Numbered from the stretch's first letter, positions 24,349 to 36,228 are shown. The stretch is DNA of 64,000 nt from Psilocybe azurescens (GCA_023853785.1 JAJIRX010000160.1:62001-126000), one strand, 5' to 3'. Numbers and translations are program-made. The notes: generated by a model from the letters alone, not told the origin.

Positions 24349-27300
24349 ATGTCGAAATCTGGGTCTCGTTCTAAGAGGCAGCCGTCGTCTTCTTCGAGGG
24401 CCGCGCAAGCTTCGTACTCTCTGTCTACTTCTGCTGGTCCTTCGAGTTCGCGTCCCTTTCTCAGCATGCTTAATCCCATGAACAGCCAATATCATGGCTA
24501 TAATCAGGCCAACCAGGCTGTGACGGAGGAGAATGAAGAATATGATGAAGATGGGCCTCATGAAGATGTTGATCTGGAGTCTGGTCGCAGTACTATCTTT
24601 CATAACACACACGAAGCTAAACCTTCGAGGCATGCCCAAGGAAAGCGGCGAGTGGCTTGGGACCCCGGTGCCTCGGAGATGAGCTCATTTCACCCCAATA
24701 TACACAAAGAAGATAAGATACTCGAACACGAGTCTTCAGACGACGAGGTTCCACAGAGTTTCAAGGTGGAGCCAACTTCACGCCCTGTTGTTTCCCCTCG
24801 GTCTGGTGAGCAGTCGCTGAGACCCGAGTCTCGGAGAAATCATGCACTCTTCACAAGCGATGGCAGGAAGCTACCGCCCTCTCTTCCTACAGTCTTCGAC
24901 AGATCTCCTTCCCCTGCCCGGATTCCTCCAAGACCGTCAGGATTCAGCGGAAACGAGGATGAGCGAAGTAGTCGTAGCCCTCGTGCTACAACACCAAGTC
25001 AACGGTCTGGTTCTCCCTTGCGACAAAACAGGCCGACTATGCGTGGCTTAGACGACTATGAGAAGGCATTATGGAACTGGGTCAATGTGTACAATCTTGA
25101 TGCCTTTCTACAAGAAGTCTATGCCTATTATGAAGGAAAGGGGATTTACAGCATTGCACTTTCTCGAGGACTTAATTTACTGTGAGTTACCTCTGTTTCT
25201 TCATAACATTTTGTGTTCAATGATCAAGAATTATAGCACTGTTGGTTTCGTTATTGGCTTCTCCACTTTTCTGCTCGGATGCATAGATTACTCTAGCTTG
25301 CGGAGGCATAGCCACTCACAACTCTCCGATGTCATTGTTCCTCACTGTGTCTCAAGGTACGTGGTATTTTCTCTTCAATCTCCAAAACTAAATGCGTCAT
25401 AAAGATTCTCGGGATTCACATTACTATTTTTCTTGCTATTCACTGCATTCTATATCTGGCAAATAATATCTTATGTTCTTGGAATTCAGCGTCTTGTTGA
25501 CATGTACAAATTCTACACATACCTTCTGAAAATCCCAGACGTAAGTCTTGATCGCAATCAACGAAATTAAGAGCTCACTTTATTTTGGCAGGCTGATATT
25601 CAAACCATCGCATGGTCTGAGGTAGTCCGCAGAATTGGAGCCATTCGCGAAGAGAATCCTCTGACTGCTCTATCTTCGAAGAAAGGGAGGACATCGGACG
25701 ACACAGCTACAGCCAAGCTTGACGCGCACGACATCGCCAACAGGATCATGCGGCAAGAAAACTATTTAATCGCTTTGTTTAATAAGGAGCTTTTGGATCT
25801 TCGTGTGCCGTTGCCGACTGTCTTGAAACAATTTATACCAGAAGAGGAGGGGAAAGGGAAGATGTTGACACAGGCTTTGGAATGGAATCTTCGGTTCTGT
25901 CTCATGGAATATCTGTTTGACCAACATGGAAAAGTGAGGAAGGTGTTTCTGAAGTCAAAGAATAGAACAGTCCTCATCGAAGGGTAAGAATCAAATTTAT
26001 CACGGTATACGAAACATGTATTCATCAAGATCGATTGTAGGTTGAGGCGTCGTTTCATCTTCATGGGAATCCTCAATGCCATCTTCGCACCATTGATTGT
26101 GCTTTATTACCTTATGTATTCATTCTTCAGATATTTTGAAGTAAGTGCAGGTCATCTTATGTATGACAAACCTGCAATTGATATATGTTTTACTCTAGCA
26201 ATACCACAAAGATCCTTCGACCATTGGAAGTCGACGGTACACTCCTTTTGCGCAGTGGAAGTTTAGAGAGTTCAACGAATTGCCACACATATTTGTCCGT
26301 CGACTAGATGAGAGCTACCCCTAGCCAACATGTACATTGATCAGTTCCCCAACGAAAAGATTGCTTTGTTGATGCGGTAAGCAACACATTTTCTTTGAAA
26401 AGCTTTTGCTCAACCTGTGCATAACAGCTTTGTCGCTTTCATCGCTGGTTCATTCGCTGCTGTCTTAGTGCTTGCCACACTTTTGGATCCGGAATTATTC
26501 ATCAACTTTGAGATCACTCCACATAGGAACGTGTTTTTCTACCTGGGAGTTTTCACCGCTACTGTGACAGTAGCAAGGGGGATGATACCAGAGGACAATC
26601 GCGTCTTTGACCCAGAACTCCTTATGTCTGAGGTAGTAAACTACACACATTATATGCCTGATCATTGGAAGGGCCAACTTCATAGCAAGAAGGTTTGCGC
26701 AATTATTCTCCTTCAATAAACACTTCGATACTGAACATCCACGTCGTACAGGTCCACCAAGATTTCGGGGAACTGTTTGCGAGGAAGGTGTTGATATTCG
26801 CGCAGGAGATCGTCTCGGTCATCTTGACGCCGTTTATCCTCTGGTTCTCGCTCCCCGAGTGTGCGCCCGCGATCGTGGATTTCTTCCGCGAGTTTTCGGT
26901 GCATGTGGACGGCCGCGGCTATGTGTGCAGCTTTGCGGAGTTCAACTTTGAGCGGCACGGGAATGTCAATTTGGGGCGCCGTCTACGGCGAATGATACGA
27001 AGATGGTGTCGAACGAGGGCAAGATGGAGAAGAGCTTCCTCAACTTCAAGGTGAATTAGATTTATTGATATTTTTTTGTGGTTTATGTTCCTGACATGGG
27101 ATTATCTGGGTTAGGCTGCGAATCCTGATTGGAACCCGGCTGACCCTTCGGGCTCGCTTTACCTGAGCAGGATGGCGGACCTCAACTCGCATTTCCAGTA
27201 CCCGCATTATCGAAGGCGGTTTGGCGCGAATGCCACGCTCAAAACGGAGGGCAGCGGGGGTGCAGTCCACTTTGCAAGCAGCGAGGCGGGCAGCAGGAGT

Positions 27301-27807
27301 GGAGACGCGGGGGCGGGGCCAGCGGAGAGCATGTACATGGGCAGGGCGCAGGAGTACGACCAGGCGCTGAGGCAGAGCAGGATGGCGGCGGCCGTGAGGA
27401 AGCGCAGCGGCGGTGCTGCGAGCGCGAGCGTGATGGGGATGTCGACGCTGTTAGGTGCGAGTGCTGCTACTGCTGCTGCTGCGGGACCGTCGGGCGGAGG
27501 CGTGGCGGCGTCTGTGTTTGGAGCGGGCGAGCTGGCGGCGGCGCCTAGTGTGGTGCTTGGCGATTCGCAAGGGAGCGTGCAGTTGGGCGCGTCGAAGTCG
27601 AGAGGATCTGGGATTTTGCCGGAAGAGGTGGCTGCTGATGGCGGTGTGGGCAGTGGTCTGGGAGAATCTTATGTGGACGGTGCTAGGCGGTCCGGAGCAG
27701 GAGGCGGCGGCGAGGAAGAGGAAGAGGAGGGCATGGAGGATGGAGGCGTTTTAGGGTTGCTGGCACAGATCTATGGAAGGAGGGATGGCCCTGCTGTGGT
27801 CATGTAA
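24349..27807 (+). CDS. ATG9: Autophagy-related protein 9
   Basis: Multispanning lipid scramblase on vesicles that seed the autophagosome membrane. Nine exons: 24349-25181, 25237-25356, 25405-25540, 25592-25983, 26041-26140, 26199-26376, 26428-26692, 26752-27050 and 27115-27807; about 1005 residues. The cytosolic N-terminus (about 240 residues) is Ser/Arg/acidic and disordered. The APG9 core starts at [20 protein letters not shown] and has about six hydrophobic segments, for example [34 protein letters not shown] and [37 protein letters not shown] and HYMPDHWKG are family blocks. The Gly/Ala-rich C-tail is strongly GC-rich. One more base is needed at C4 26318-26321 and at G4 26973-26976. Confidence 0.93.
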
Positions 27808-28061
27808 ACTTTTACTTTCAAGAACACTCTTCATTGGAATAGCTATTGTACATATCATTTTTATCACTTTTATTTTTTTTAGAACTGTGATGGATTCTCT
27901 CACCTTGCTATTCTTCCTCATGAATTCATTTTATATATTTTACATGATGTCATTGTGTAAAGTGCAAGAGATAACAACAGGTAAAGAAATGCATGTGGAT
28001 TAGATTCTACAAGACCATAAAAGCCCTTGAAAACGAAAAGATAGCATTGATGAGTAGAGGG

Positions 28062-29587
28062 TCAGCGTAGAATATCGCGTGGTCTATGGGGCGGTTTATG
28101 GGCAGAACGCAGGCTGTTCGAACGGTAGGCTGCTGCGCCGTTTGTTGCAGACTTTATGGCTTGCGTCTGAGCTCTTCTGAGCTCCTCGTCTATCCGCCAC
28201 ATGCCTTTCACAAAAGCCTCTAGACTGAGCGCGCCTTTCCCTGTTATGTCGCATTCGTTCCTAAGAGAAATTCGATTAGTATAGTAACAATAGGTAGGGC
28301 GGGGGGAAGGAAATGTGAATACCAGATGTCAGAGAGCTGGGCATTGCTGAGACCCGACCGCTTCCAAATAAACCTGACGATGGGGCCTTCGAGGTTTTCA
28401 TCAGGACCGATGCGCTCGTCGACGCTGTGGTCGCTTGTAGGCGATTGGGCCAACTCGTCGGCCGTGATGAGATCGATCGAAAGACCACGCCAACCGACGG
28501 CGCGCCTGCCTCTAGCCTCTGTCGGACTGAGCAGGGCGGGCTTTTCGTCGTCGGATCTGCGCTTCTCGGCCCTGCGCCGCTGGATAACGTTGTTGGCAAA
28601 GACGGCCTCGTAGCGTTTGCGGGCAGCGAGGGGGACGGGGGTGGGCCGCTTTGTCTTGAGACTGAGCAGGGAGGGAGTGTGGTGGACGCTGCGCGGGGGC
28701 TGGGGCTGGGGCTGGGAGTGGGAGTAGCTGCTGGAGGAGTAGCTGTTGGTGGTGGCGATGCTGCGGATGGAGGAGCGGTCGGAGGAGCGTGACGGGGGCG
28801 GTGGCGGGGCAGGGCGGCGTGGGGTGTAGGGCGTGTTGATCGTGGCTGCTGCTAGGGCGAGAGAGCTCGATGAGGCTGCGGCGGATATGGCGGGGCGGAG
28901 TATAGGGGAGGTTGGGGTGGAGCCCGAGACTGAAGCTGCACGGGACACGGGATGGGACGGGGGCGGGGTGGGTTTGAAGGAGGATCTGGTAGAGGGAGGG
29001 CGCTGTGGGAGCTTGGGAGGGACAGGACCGCGCTTTGCCAGGGCCTTTTCCCAGTCGAGAGAGATGAGGCGCTCTGTTGCGGGACTTGCGAGAGAAGAGG
29101 TTGAGACTTGCTCGTAGGACTCGGAGAGACTGACAGAGTCCGAGTCGGTGTGCTGTCTGTAGTCATCGTCCATGGGGAAGGTGGCTATAAAGCCGGCGAC
29201 GGAGCCGGGAGTGCTTGGATCAGTGTCTGAGGAGAGGGACACGGAGTGGAAGGAGGATATTGAGGAGGAGGGCGCATGGCCTGGAGCGGAGTTGCGGGGA
29301 GAATCGAGGGTCGAGCTCAAGGGCGGGTATCGGTGGGAATGCTCGACTGTGAGCGATGGCGGCTTTGGCTTTGGAATGGGTCGTGGGCTTGGAGACTGCA
29401 GACTGATGAGGGGCGGATAGACTGGTGCGGTAGGAGTCTTTGACGCAGGGCCATCATCCACAATCCAGTCTTTCAGGTCCAGCAGCGATGTCTTGCGGCC
29501 CAGATTAGGTGGTGAAGGCGACGGCGATGGGCGAGCGAGAGACTCAAAGGCCGATATTCTGGTCTGCACAGAGCTTGTCGCAGGCAT
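28062..29587 (-). CDS. EH-domain protein, IRS4/TAX4-like
   Basis: Two exons, 29587-28323 and 28260-28062, give 487 residues. The first 340 residues are a Ser/Pro-rich disordered region with polyproline stretches (RRPAPPPPPSRSS). The C-terminus holds a single EH domain: RYEAVFANNVIQRRR, then VRFIWKRSGLSNAQLSDIW, and across the intron NECDITGKGALSLEAFVKGM, with an EF-hand-like DITGKGALS loop. A lone C-terminal EH domain after a long disordered region is the Irs4/Tax4 layout. Those yeast proteins act in phosphoinositide control and autophagy. The gene converges on ATG9 and starts only 50 bp from the ECM15 gene. GC content is high. Confidence 0.8.
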
Positions 29588-29637
29588 AAAGATGGTAAGA
29601 ACAGCAAGTCACTCCTCTGATCTTGTTACATACCACC
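29588..29637. promoter_or_regulatory. Minimal divergent spacer, EH gene / ECM15
   Basis: Just 50 bp lie between the two start codons. Transcription start sites and 5' UTRs must overlap, or one gene must start further inside the other. Confidence 0.5.
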
Positions 29638-30266
29638 ATGTCCGATCTGTATGCTGTAGCAGGTATCTCCTCCCACTCTCGCCCCACTTTACCCACTCCA
29701 TTCATCCCTTTCCTCAGACTTCTGTCTTATTCCAATAGGAACCGCCAACACCTCTGTATTAATCCATCCATTGTCGTTGTCATCATTCGCCCACTCACCC
29801 GTACCCTAATCTTCAGGTCGCAGAGGAAATTGCCGAATGTCAGCGCATTCTCGCTGCATCTGGCCTGACATACAACGTGCGTCGTATTGCTCTATCGTCC
29901 ATCCTCCAGTACCGTCTTCATCCCTCCCTTCCTCTAGATGCAGTGAGCTCTCTGACCTCCGACTCTATCTTTTAACCGCCAACATCCTTTCCCAGTGGGT
30001 ACGGCACTAATATCGGTCAGTCCCTTTCCAATAACAACTTTCATCCACCACCGACCCACCACCCGTATTTCTCAGAGGGCCCTTGGTCAAAAGTTTCCCA
30101 AGCGATCCACGACTGCCATGCAGCAGTCCACGCCAAAGGCGCACAGCGCATCGCTACCGACATCCGCATCGGCACCCGCGTCGACCGTGACATTCCCGTC
30201 GGACAAGGCAACAACGCAAAGGTCACTCGCGTACAATCCATCTTGGCTCAAGATCAACAGCATTAA
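29638..30266 (+). CDS. ECM15: UPF0045/ECM15 (MTH1187/YkoF-like) protein
   Basis: Small ferredoxin-like-fold protein of a family that binds thiamine-type ligands in some bacteria; the yeast member is ECM15. Six exons, 29638-29662, 29718-29755, 29817-29876, 29938-29942, 29996-30015 and 30076-30266, make only 112 residues, near the usual 104. Family motifs are DFCLIPIGTANTSVAEEI, then MHGYGTNIEGPW, then TDIRIGTRVD. The fourth exon is five bases (ATGCA) between TAG and GTGAGC. It supplies Met and part of His in the invariant HGYGT block, and skipping it would break the frame. No frameshift is needed. Confidence 0.88.
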
Positions 30267-30380
30267 GTAGTACGTATATGTACCCTACCAAAAAAACAAA
30301 AAATTCTAATACAACAACAAGAAAATCTACTCTACAGAGATTCTATGTCACATTTCCAATAATAGATGAATAACGATATG

Positions 30381-33300
30381 TCATGCTTCGACGCTGCCCT
30401 CGCGTTCCTCCCTCTCCCATGTCTGGAGCAGTGCCTTTCCGAGCTCTTTCCCAAGCGCAAGTGCGAACGGTACCGCGACCGCATTTCCTATCTGTCTCAA
30501 TTGCTAACCACGCAGCGTCAGCTCAGATATTCATCTACAAACCAAACCAAAGGAATTCCAACTCACATCCGCTATGATTTGGCACGGCTTCTTGTTGTTT
30601 GACATGAACACGTAGTGGTCAGGGAAACCCTGTGATCTCGCTGCCTCTCGGACGGTGATGATTCGTTTTTGCTATATTCACAATAATCATCAGCATTTTC
30701 CGTCCATGTTTCCACCATGTAATCCACCCACATGTGGGTGAACGGGCCACTGATTCTTCGTCGCCGGTGAAAGTATTGTAACGGCACATTTGAAATGCCC
30801 AGCACCGTCCATTCTGCCGTAGAAAACTGAATAAAGAGACGTGTTAAAATCCATCCGCGTGCCCACTGTTTTCAAAAAAAAAAAAAAGAACCGACTCACT
30901 TCTAACACTACCCTTCTTCGCTGCGTTAGGCTGCGCTCTCTTCGGAAGAAGGACACCGGGGATGTCTATGATACCCACAACGTGAGTCGTAGTATTCACA
31001 CCATGATAAATGGAAGGCTTCACGTACCTCGATGATCAGCCAGTGGTCTCAGCGGCACGTTCATCGTTCTGCGTCCCACAAATCGATCGCTACAAATCCA
31101 ATAGAGAGAGAAAGTCAAGACTTACGCTTCAACAATACGCGGCCTGAATCTCGTCGTGTACTGGCCTGTAACAAAGTCATCTTCATCCATGCCTTCTCTC
31201 AGCCACTTCTGATACCTGTTCTGCGGCGGCATCGGATATGGGGAGCCTCCAGGGTACCCGGGAAGCTCCATGAAGGTCTTATCAGGATGCGAGACCGCGT
31301 CAAAGCGTGGGATTCCCGTCTCTTCCAGACGTCTGTTAGCCTCCTTGCGATCACGCGCATTTTCAGGAATGATTTCGTGTGGATTAATCCTGTAAAATGC
31401 TGTGTGTGAGCTCCTCAACTTTTAGTGTATAGTCATCGACATACCAGTCAAACGGCGGCTAAAAGAACGGAAAGAAGGGCTTAGTTCACTTACATCGAAA
31501 ACAGTTGAATGAATTCGACATACCAAGTCCCCAATAGCATCATCCACTGTCCGCGGGCGGAGCGGGGCGAAGCTATGATACTCGCCTGGCGCCTTGCTGC
31601 GTGTCGGTGGACAGAGCTTTCCTCCAGTAGGCAGGGACACATTATACGGGCGCTGTGGAAACGCGTACACAGGCACAGGGAACTGTGGTAATGGTACACC
31701 GCGTCTCGCCCCCAGATAATCACCCTCCTGCGGCTCTGAGGTGCTCCATATTCACCAGCTTGAAGAAGCCTGTACTGGACCTGGTACCTAAACACGTGTC
31801 AAGACACTGGCCCAACAATAAATGAAGGGAATTCTTACCCCAGAGCAATGAGTGTGCGTAGACAGAACTTGATCATTCCAGACTCGACTACGCACTCGAC
31901 CTCACCCGACTCCGTCATTCGTTTGCAATAGAATTTGTGCTCCAAAAACCCAGCAACATTTTCGAGCAAGAAGTAGCTCGGCTCGTAGTGCTCAACGTAG
32001 CTGAGCATATTGCAAGCTAAAGATGATCTGTAATCCGGAAAAATCAGCTTCTCAATTTATATGTATGCAAAGTAAAGATTATTACCTGATGTCGTCACGT
32101 CGCTAGTTAAATTTGGAACAAGAAATTGAGTCAGTTTTTAACTTTCGGTGGGTGAAAATCAAGTACGACTTACTTTGGAGTGGTTTGCCTTTGAAAAAGA
32201 TTGACACGGAGGCCCTGAAAATGTTGTCAATCACATCATCAAAAATTTTGATAAGAAAGTACTTACCCCCAAAGATAAAATCCACAGGCTCCCCCCTTTT
32301 TGGCAGAGCGGGGCATTCTGCCTGGTCGTCCTGCTTTGACATCAGAGGTCCTCGCTTTCCCTCGTCATTCAAGCCTGTGATAGCATGTTTAAGGAGGTTG
32401 CTCGTGTCCTGACAATAAACTACAGTGTTGGGGTGGTTTTTCCTAAGGAAATATGGAACACATTAGAAACTAAAGAAAGCAAATAAAATTAGAACTGACA
32501 TGTAGGTTTTGGCTGCGGATGGCGAAAATTCCACAGCATGTCTTGTTTCTACAAATCCAGAAAGGTCCATCCCAACTCCGAGCCCCCCAGCGCCTGGATT
32601 GAAATATATAAGTTTGAGACTTATGTAATGATGATTCACAAGGTAACATACCACAAAAAGCTCCATCCCAATAAGCTTGCTATTTCTGAGAGAAAGCCGT
32701 GCAACTTGACGTATGGCTTCCTTGTCCTTTGCATGGCATACTGTACAATACGTAAACTTGGCTTTCGATATGACTTGAAGCTTCTCTGCATCCCCTTTGC
32801 TGTCCAGATAGTAATGGTCGTCATGTTTGGTCCATTCCTGAATTTTTTGAGAATCAGAAAGGTGGAGAACATGACAGACACCATCTAGTCGATGGAGAGG
32901 AATTTTTTCGGTCTTGGTAGTCAAAAGAGTTTCCTCTAGAAGAAAGATATCAACATTAGTAAAGTATCATCCAATATGGAATAACGCACCTCATCAGATA
33001 TCAAATCGGAACTGTGATCATGACCTTTTGATGCTCAACATAATCATCATAGCGTCCGAGAAGATTGATTGAAATTTGGTCAGAATGATGGAGCTTGGTA
33101 ATTTGACCAATATCCAGAATTTTGTCGTCATTAGATGCCTGGACATAGACAAAATCATGTATATGATAGTCAATACCATGCACGACAACCTTTTCAGAAT
33201 AATGTTCAATGCTGGTGAGACGTTCATGTTCTTCTTTTGCATCACAGGAAAAGCATGTGTAGCCGTCTTCCAGATCAACATCCAGTACATTTTCTGGAAT

Positions 33301-35834
33301 GTCAAGAAAAGCTATATTTTCCTCATTATAAAGATATCTAAGTTGGAATCAGAAATTTGGGCTCCGAGTATTTGAAAAGAATACATACAAGCAATGAAAG
33401 TCATTCGAATCAGATATTCCATCATCTGATGGCTCTGGATAACCGGGCTTCAAGAACTTAATATTACACTTTTTGAAAATGGCAGTCACATGAATGTGAT
33501 CACACATTTCCAAGAGGTAGAGTGACTTCGAGTGAGCTGTTTCCTGGAGAATGGTTTTACTCCCATGGTTGAACCAGACTCCGTGGAACATCTTGGTTTT
33601 TGCCTTTCACCACCTTGTCGAAGAAATAACGGATTTGACAGAACCTGAAACACATTTCGATAGCGTGTTATGATCAAATATCAGAGTAGATGGATATATT
33701 TTAACATACCACCACCTATTTCCATACTTGTTCACGGTTTGCGACGCTCTGAGAATAGTTTCGCGTGTATTATCTGGTTCAACCATGACAACATCACCAA
33801 TCTGTATGAAGTGAGATAAATTGTCAGTGTTAGATGGCAGGCTAACAAGGAAAAAAGTTCCCTTACACTGTAAACAATGCCATCAACATTTGCACTCTTG
33901 AATACCTTTCCACCAGGGAAGCTGTCACCCCAGACAATTTTCAGAGGATCTGAATAATGCCCTTTATAATGGGGAAGTTGAATCCGAGCAGTATCATCAG
34001 CATCCTCTTGATCAGGGATTGCTTCCAACGACCCATGGAAGAAGTCTTTCGCTATTTCATTGACGATAGGGGTGAGGAATGTTTTGTTTCGGTGTTTGAG
34101 GACTTCTATTTCCTTATTACTAGACTTGGAAATGACCTTTGGACGTGATTTCTTTTCCTTCTTTGTGATTTGTCGCGAAATATCAACGTCGAAGTCGTAA
34201 TGTTCGGCGCCCATGATTTCGCGAATAGCAGGCACCCTTGATATCTTGATCCTGTTCACCAAACAGATCTCTGGTAAAGAGGAGAGCAGGTATGCTAGCT
34301 GCGTAATACAAGTCAGTATATTGCGAAAGGAAACCGCCAATCATTTTTTACGCACTGCTTCGTCAGACGTTAGATCATCTTCGCTGAGATTCCGACCGAA
34401 GATATCAAGCGATGAGACTGTTCCTGAATCGTCCGCTGCATCGATGTCTTCAAGACCATTCTTGAACTCTTCGTAAGTCAAACGATAATTTTTCAAAGAA
34501 GAGTTGACGAGGAGATGTAAAAGTCGATGTTGGGACCAGAAAGGAGCAAAGTATGGAATATAAACGGCCGAAGGACAACCAAGAATATACCATGCATACT
34601 GGGTACGAATATATATCTTACTACAACACCTAGATCAGTAGGGTGCAAGATTAGAGAAAGGACGACCTACGCATCAAGAAACCTTTGACCCTCTAACATG
34701 TTGTGAACACAGAATTCAAGAATATTTGATAGACATAGCTGCTCTTCGCAATCTTCAGCGCGGCTATCGACGTCTTCGTCGACTTCGTCAACTTCGCTAT
34801 CAGGGTCCACCCATGGCTTTACAAGGCCGGAGGCTCCATACTTAGCGTTTGAATACTCCAGCATCAGAAGTTGTGCTAGATGAATAACTTCCATCGTCGC
34901 CGAGTCATAGACGGTGAAATTTTCCAGGAGGCGGACTGGCACATCTGAGTCGTCGTCGTCTTCTGGATGTGTTTCGTCTTTGAGTAGGAATTCTTCATCC
35001 TCGACCAATTCGTCCGATTCGGGTTCGTAATACACGGCAGCTGGAACAGCAATCAAAAAAGAGTAGAGATACGAGGCAGGTACCTTACTGTCACTACAAT
35101 CCACAGCTTTGCCCTTCACTGGCAAGTCCGAGGATATCTCTTCCTTATGTGAGAAAGCTCCCAAGCTAGGAGAGCGCCGAGCAGCTTTGTCTAATTCTTC
35201 TTCGTCCGAAGGAATGTCATCGACAGCCGTTTCTGATTCAGGCTGTGGTAATTACATTAATCAACGACGTATTTCCTCAAAACCGTGATACATACTTCGA
35301 ATGCGAATTCAGAAGCCAGCCTTTTATTGTCGCCACCATCAACAGCTTTACCCTTCAGGCTGGAAGATATTCTTCCGCTACGTCTTCCGCGAGTTGGGAC
35401 AGCCCCCAGGCTAGGGGAACGGCGCGTAGAATCTTCTAATTCTTCTTTGTCTAAGGCAACTGTTTCCGATTCAGGCAGCTGTTTTCAATGCGTTTAGAAT
35501 ATTTGTCGATCCAAAATAGAAAGAGATGCGGACTTCAAATTCAGAGGCAGTGGGGGACAGGTTTCTAATCACTTTCTCTGGTGCGAGCTGGGATGGCGAT
35601 GATTAGGAGGTTAATAGCAGCGTAAGACCTATTGAGCCAGAGAATTTGCACTGACATAGTCCGTTGGGGCCGCCTTTAGCTTCCTCTTTTACGCGGAGAT
35701 GGGGTAGAGTTCCTTGGTTCACCGTCACGGGTTGGCGATGTAGACGGGCTTCGTAGAGAAGAGTACCGCCGACGAAGTTGTGCCTTGCGGTCGACTAAAA
35801 TCTCGATGTAGGGAACTAGGCGGGATGCGCTCAT
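30381..35834 (-). CDS. DNMT1: DNA (cytosine-5) methyltransferase, DNMT1 type
   Basis: Maintenance-type methyltransferase, 24 exons, about 1375 residues. N-terminus: basic PRKKRKLK-like nuclear signal, then two similar acidic exons (35478-35296 and 35242-35089) sharing RRSPSLGA and KGKAVD. An RFTS domain follows (VRLLENFTVYDSATMEVIHL), then two BAH domains (IGDVVMVEPD...; HGIDYHIHDFVYVQASND). Catalytic motifs: I FCGAGGLGVGMDLSG, IV GPPCQSFSKAN, VI FLLENVAGF, VIII AGEYGAPQSRRRVI, IX VREAARSQGFPDHY and X QIGNAVAVPFALALG. No CXXC finger is seen. Exons of 17 nt (32102-32086) and 14 nt (31458-31445) occur in the catalytic part. Frame breaks: T4 35687-35690, T5 33597-33601 (one too many), T4 33026-33029, A5 32655-32659 and C5 31709-31713. 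Confidence 0.93.
30725..30740. repeat. 16-bp perfect palindrome at a DNMT1 splice donor
   Basis: CACCCACATGTGGGTG equals its own reverse complement. The 5' splice site of DNMT1 exon 22 (exon ends at 30732 on the minus strand) falls at its centre, so the transcript could form a small hairpin hiding the donor. Confidence 0.7.
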
Positions 35835-36228
35835 TATTGATATTACGGCACCCAATTCCGGAGGCCGAGTCGGAAGCTAAGCCGGCGGGAGATGGAAGGG
35901 TTGACGCGACGGAGAGACGCGACTAGGTGAACGGATTGAAATTGAACTTAACAAATCAGACGTTGCTCTGTCTGGTTCATTGGGGTTTCTAAAAAAATTT
36001 AACATTAACACTTCGTGTATATAACTATTTTCTTCAAACCACAGAATTCTTACAAACAAGGGGCCAAAAGCAGTTGAAGGATCAAGGACTACAACTTGTT
36101 TACAAAGTTACTCAGTCGGAAGGTTTGACGTGGATGTCACAATAGTCACACCAGAGTGACCACGTCCAAAGAGAGAAGTGCATAAATTTAAATGCCGACC
36201 ACAAGACCTTCCCCACCACCACATCAAC
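35835..36228. promoter_or_regulatory. Divergent promoter, DNMT1 / MCM7
   Basis: 394 bp between the start codons of a maintenance methyltransferase gene and a replicative helicase gene. Both products are used in S phase. The region is short enough to serve both genes. Confidence 0.6.
35903..35923 (+). promoter_or_regulatory. Two GACGCGAC (MCB-like) elements
   Basis: GACGCGAC occurs at 35903-35910 and again at 35916-35923 in the same orientation, 13 bp apart. The core ACGCG is the binding core of the fungal MBF (Mbp1/Res-Cdc10) factor that drives G1/S genes. Binding is inferred from sequence only. Confidence 0.5.

Noticed and set aside
28427..29420. Antisense Gly/Val-rich open frames over the EH gene
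   Set aside because: Shadows of a GC-rich, Ser/Pro-rich coding exon.
35041..35083. GTACCT donor for the fifth DNMT1 exon junction
   Set aside because: The neighbouring GTAAGG donor five bases upstream gives the consensus signal and the correct phase; the GTACCT choice breaks the frame.
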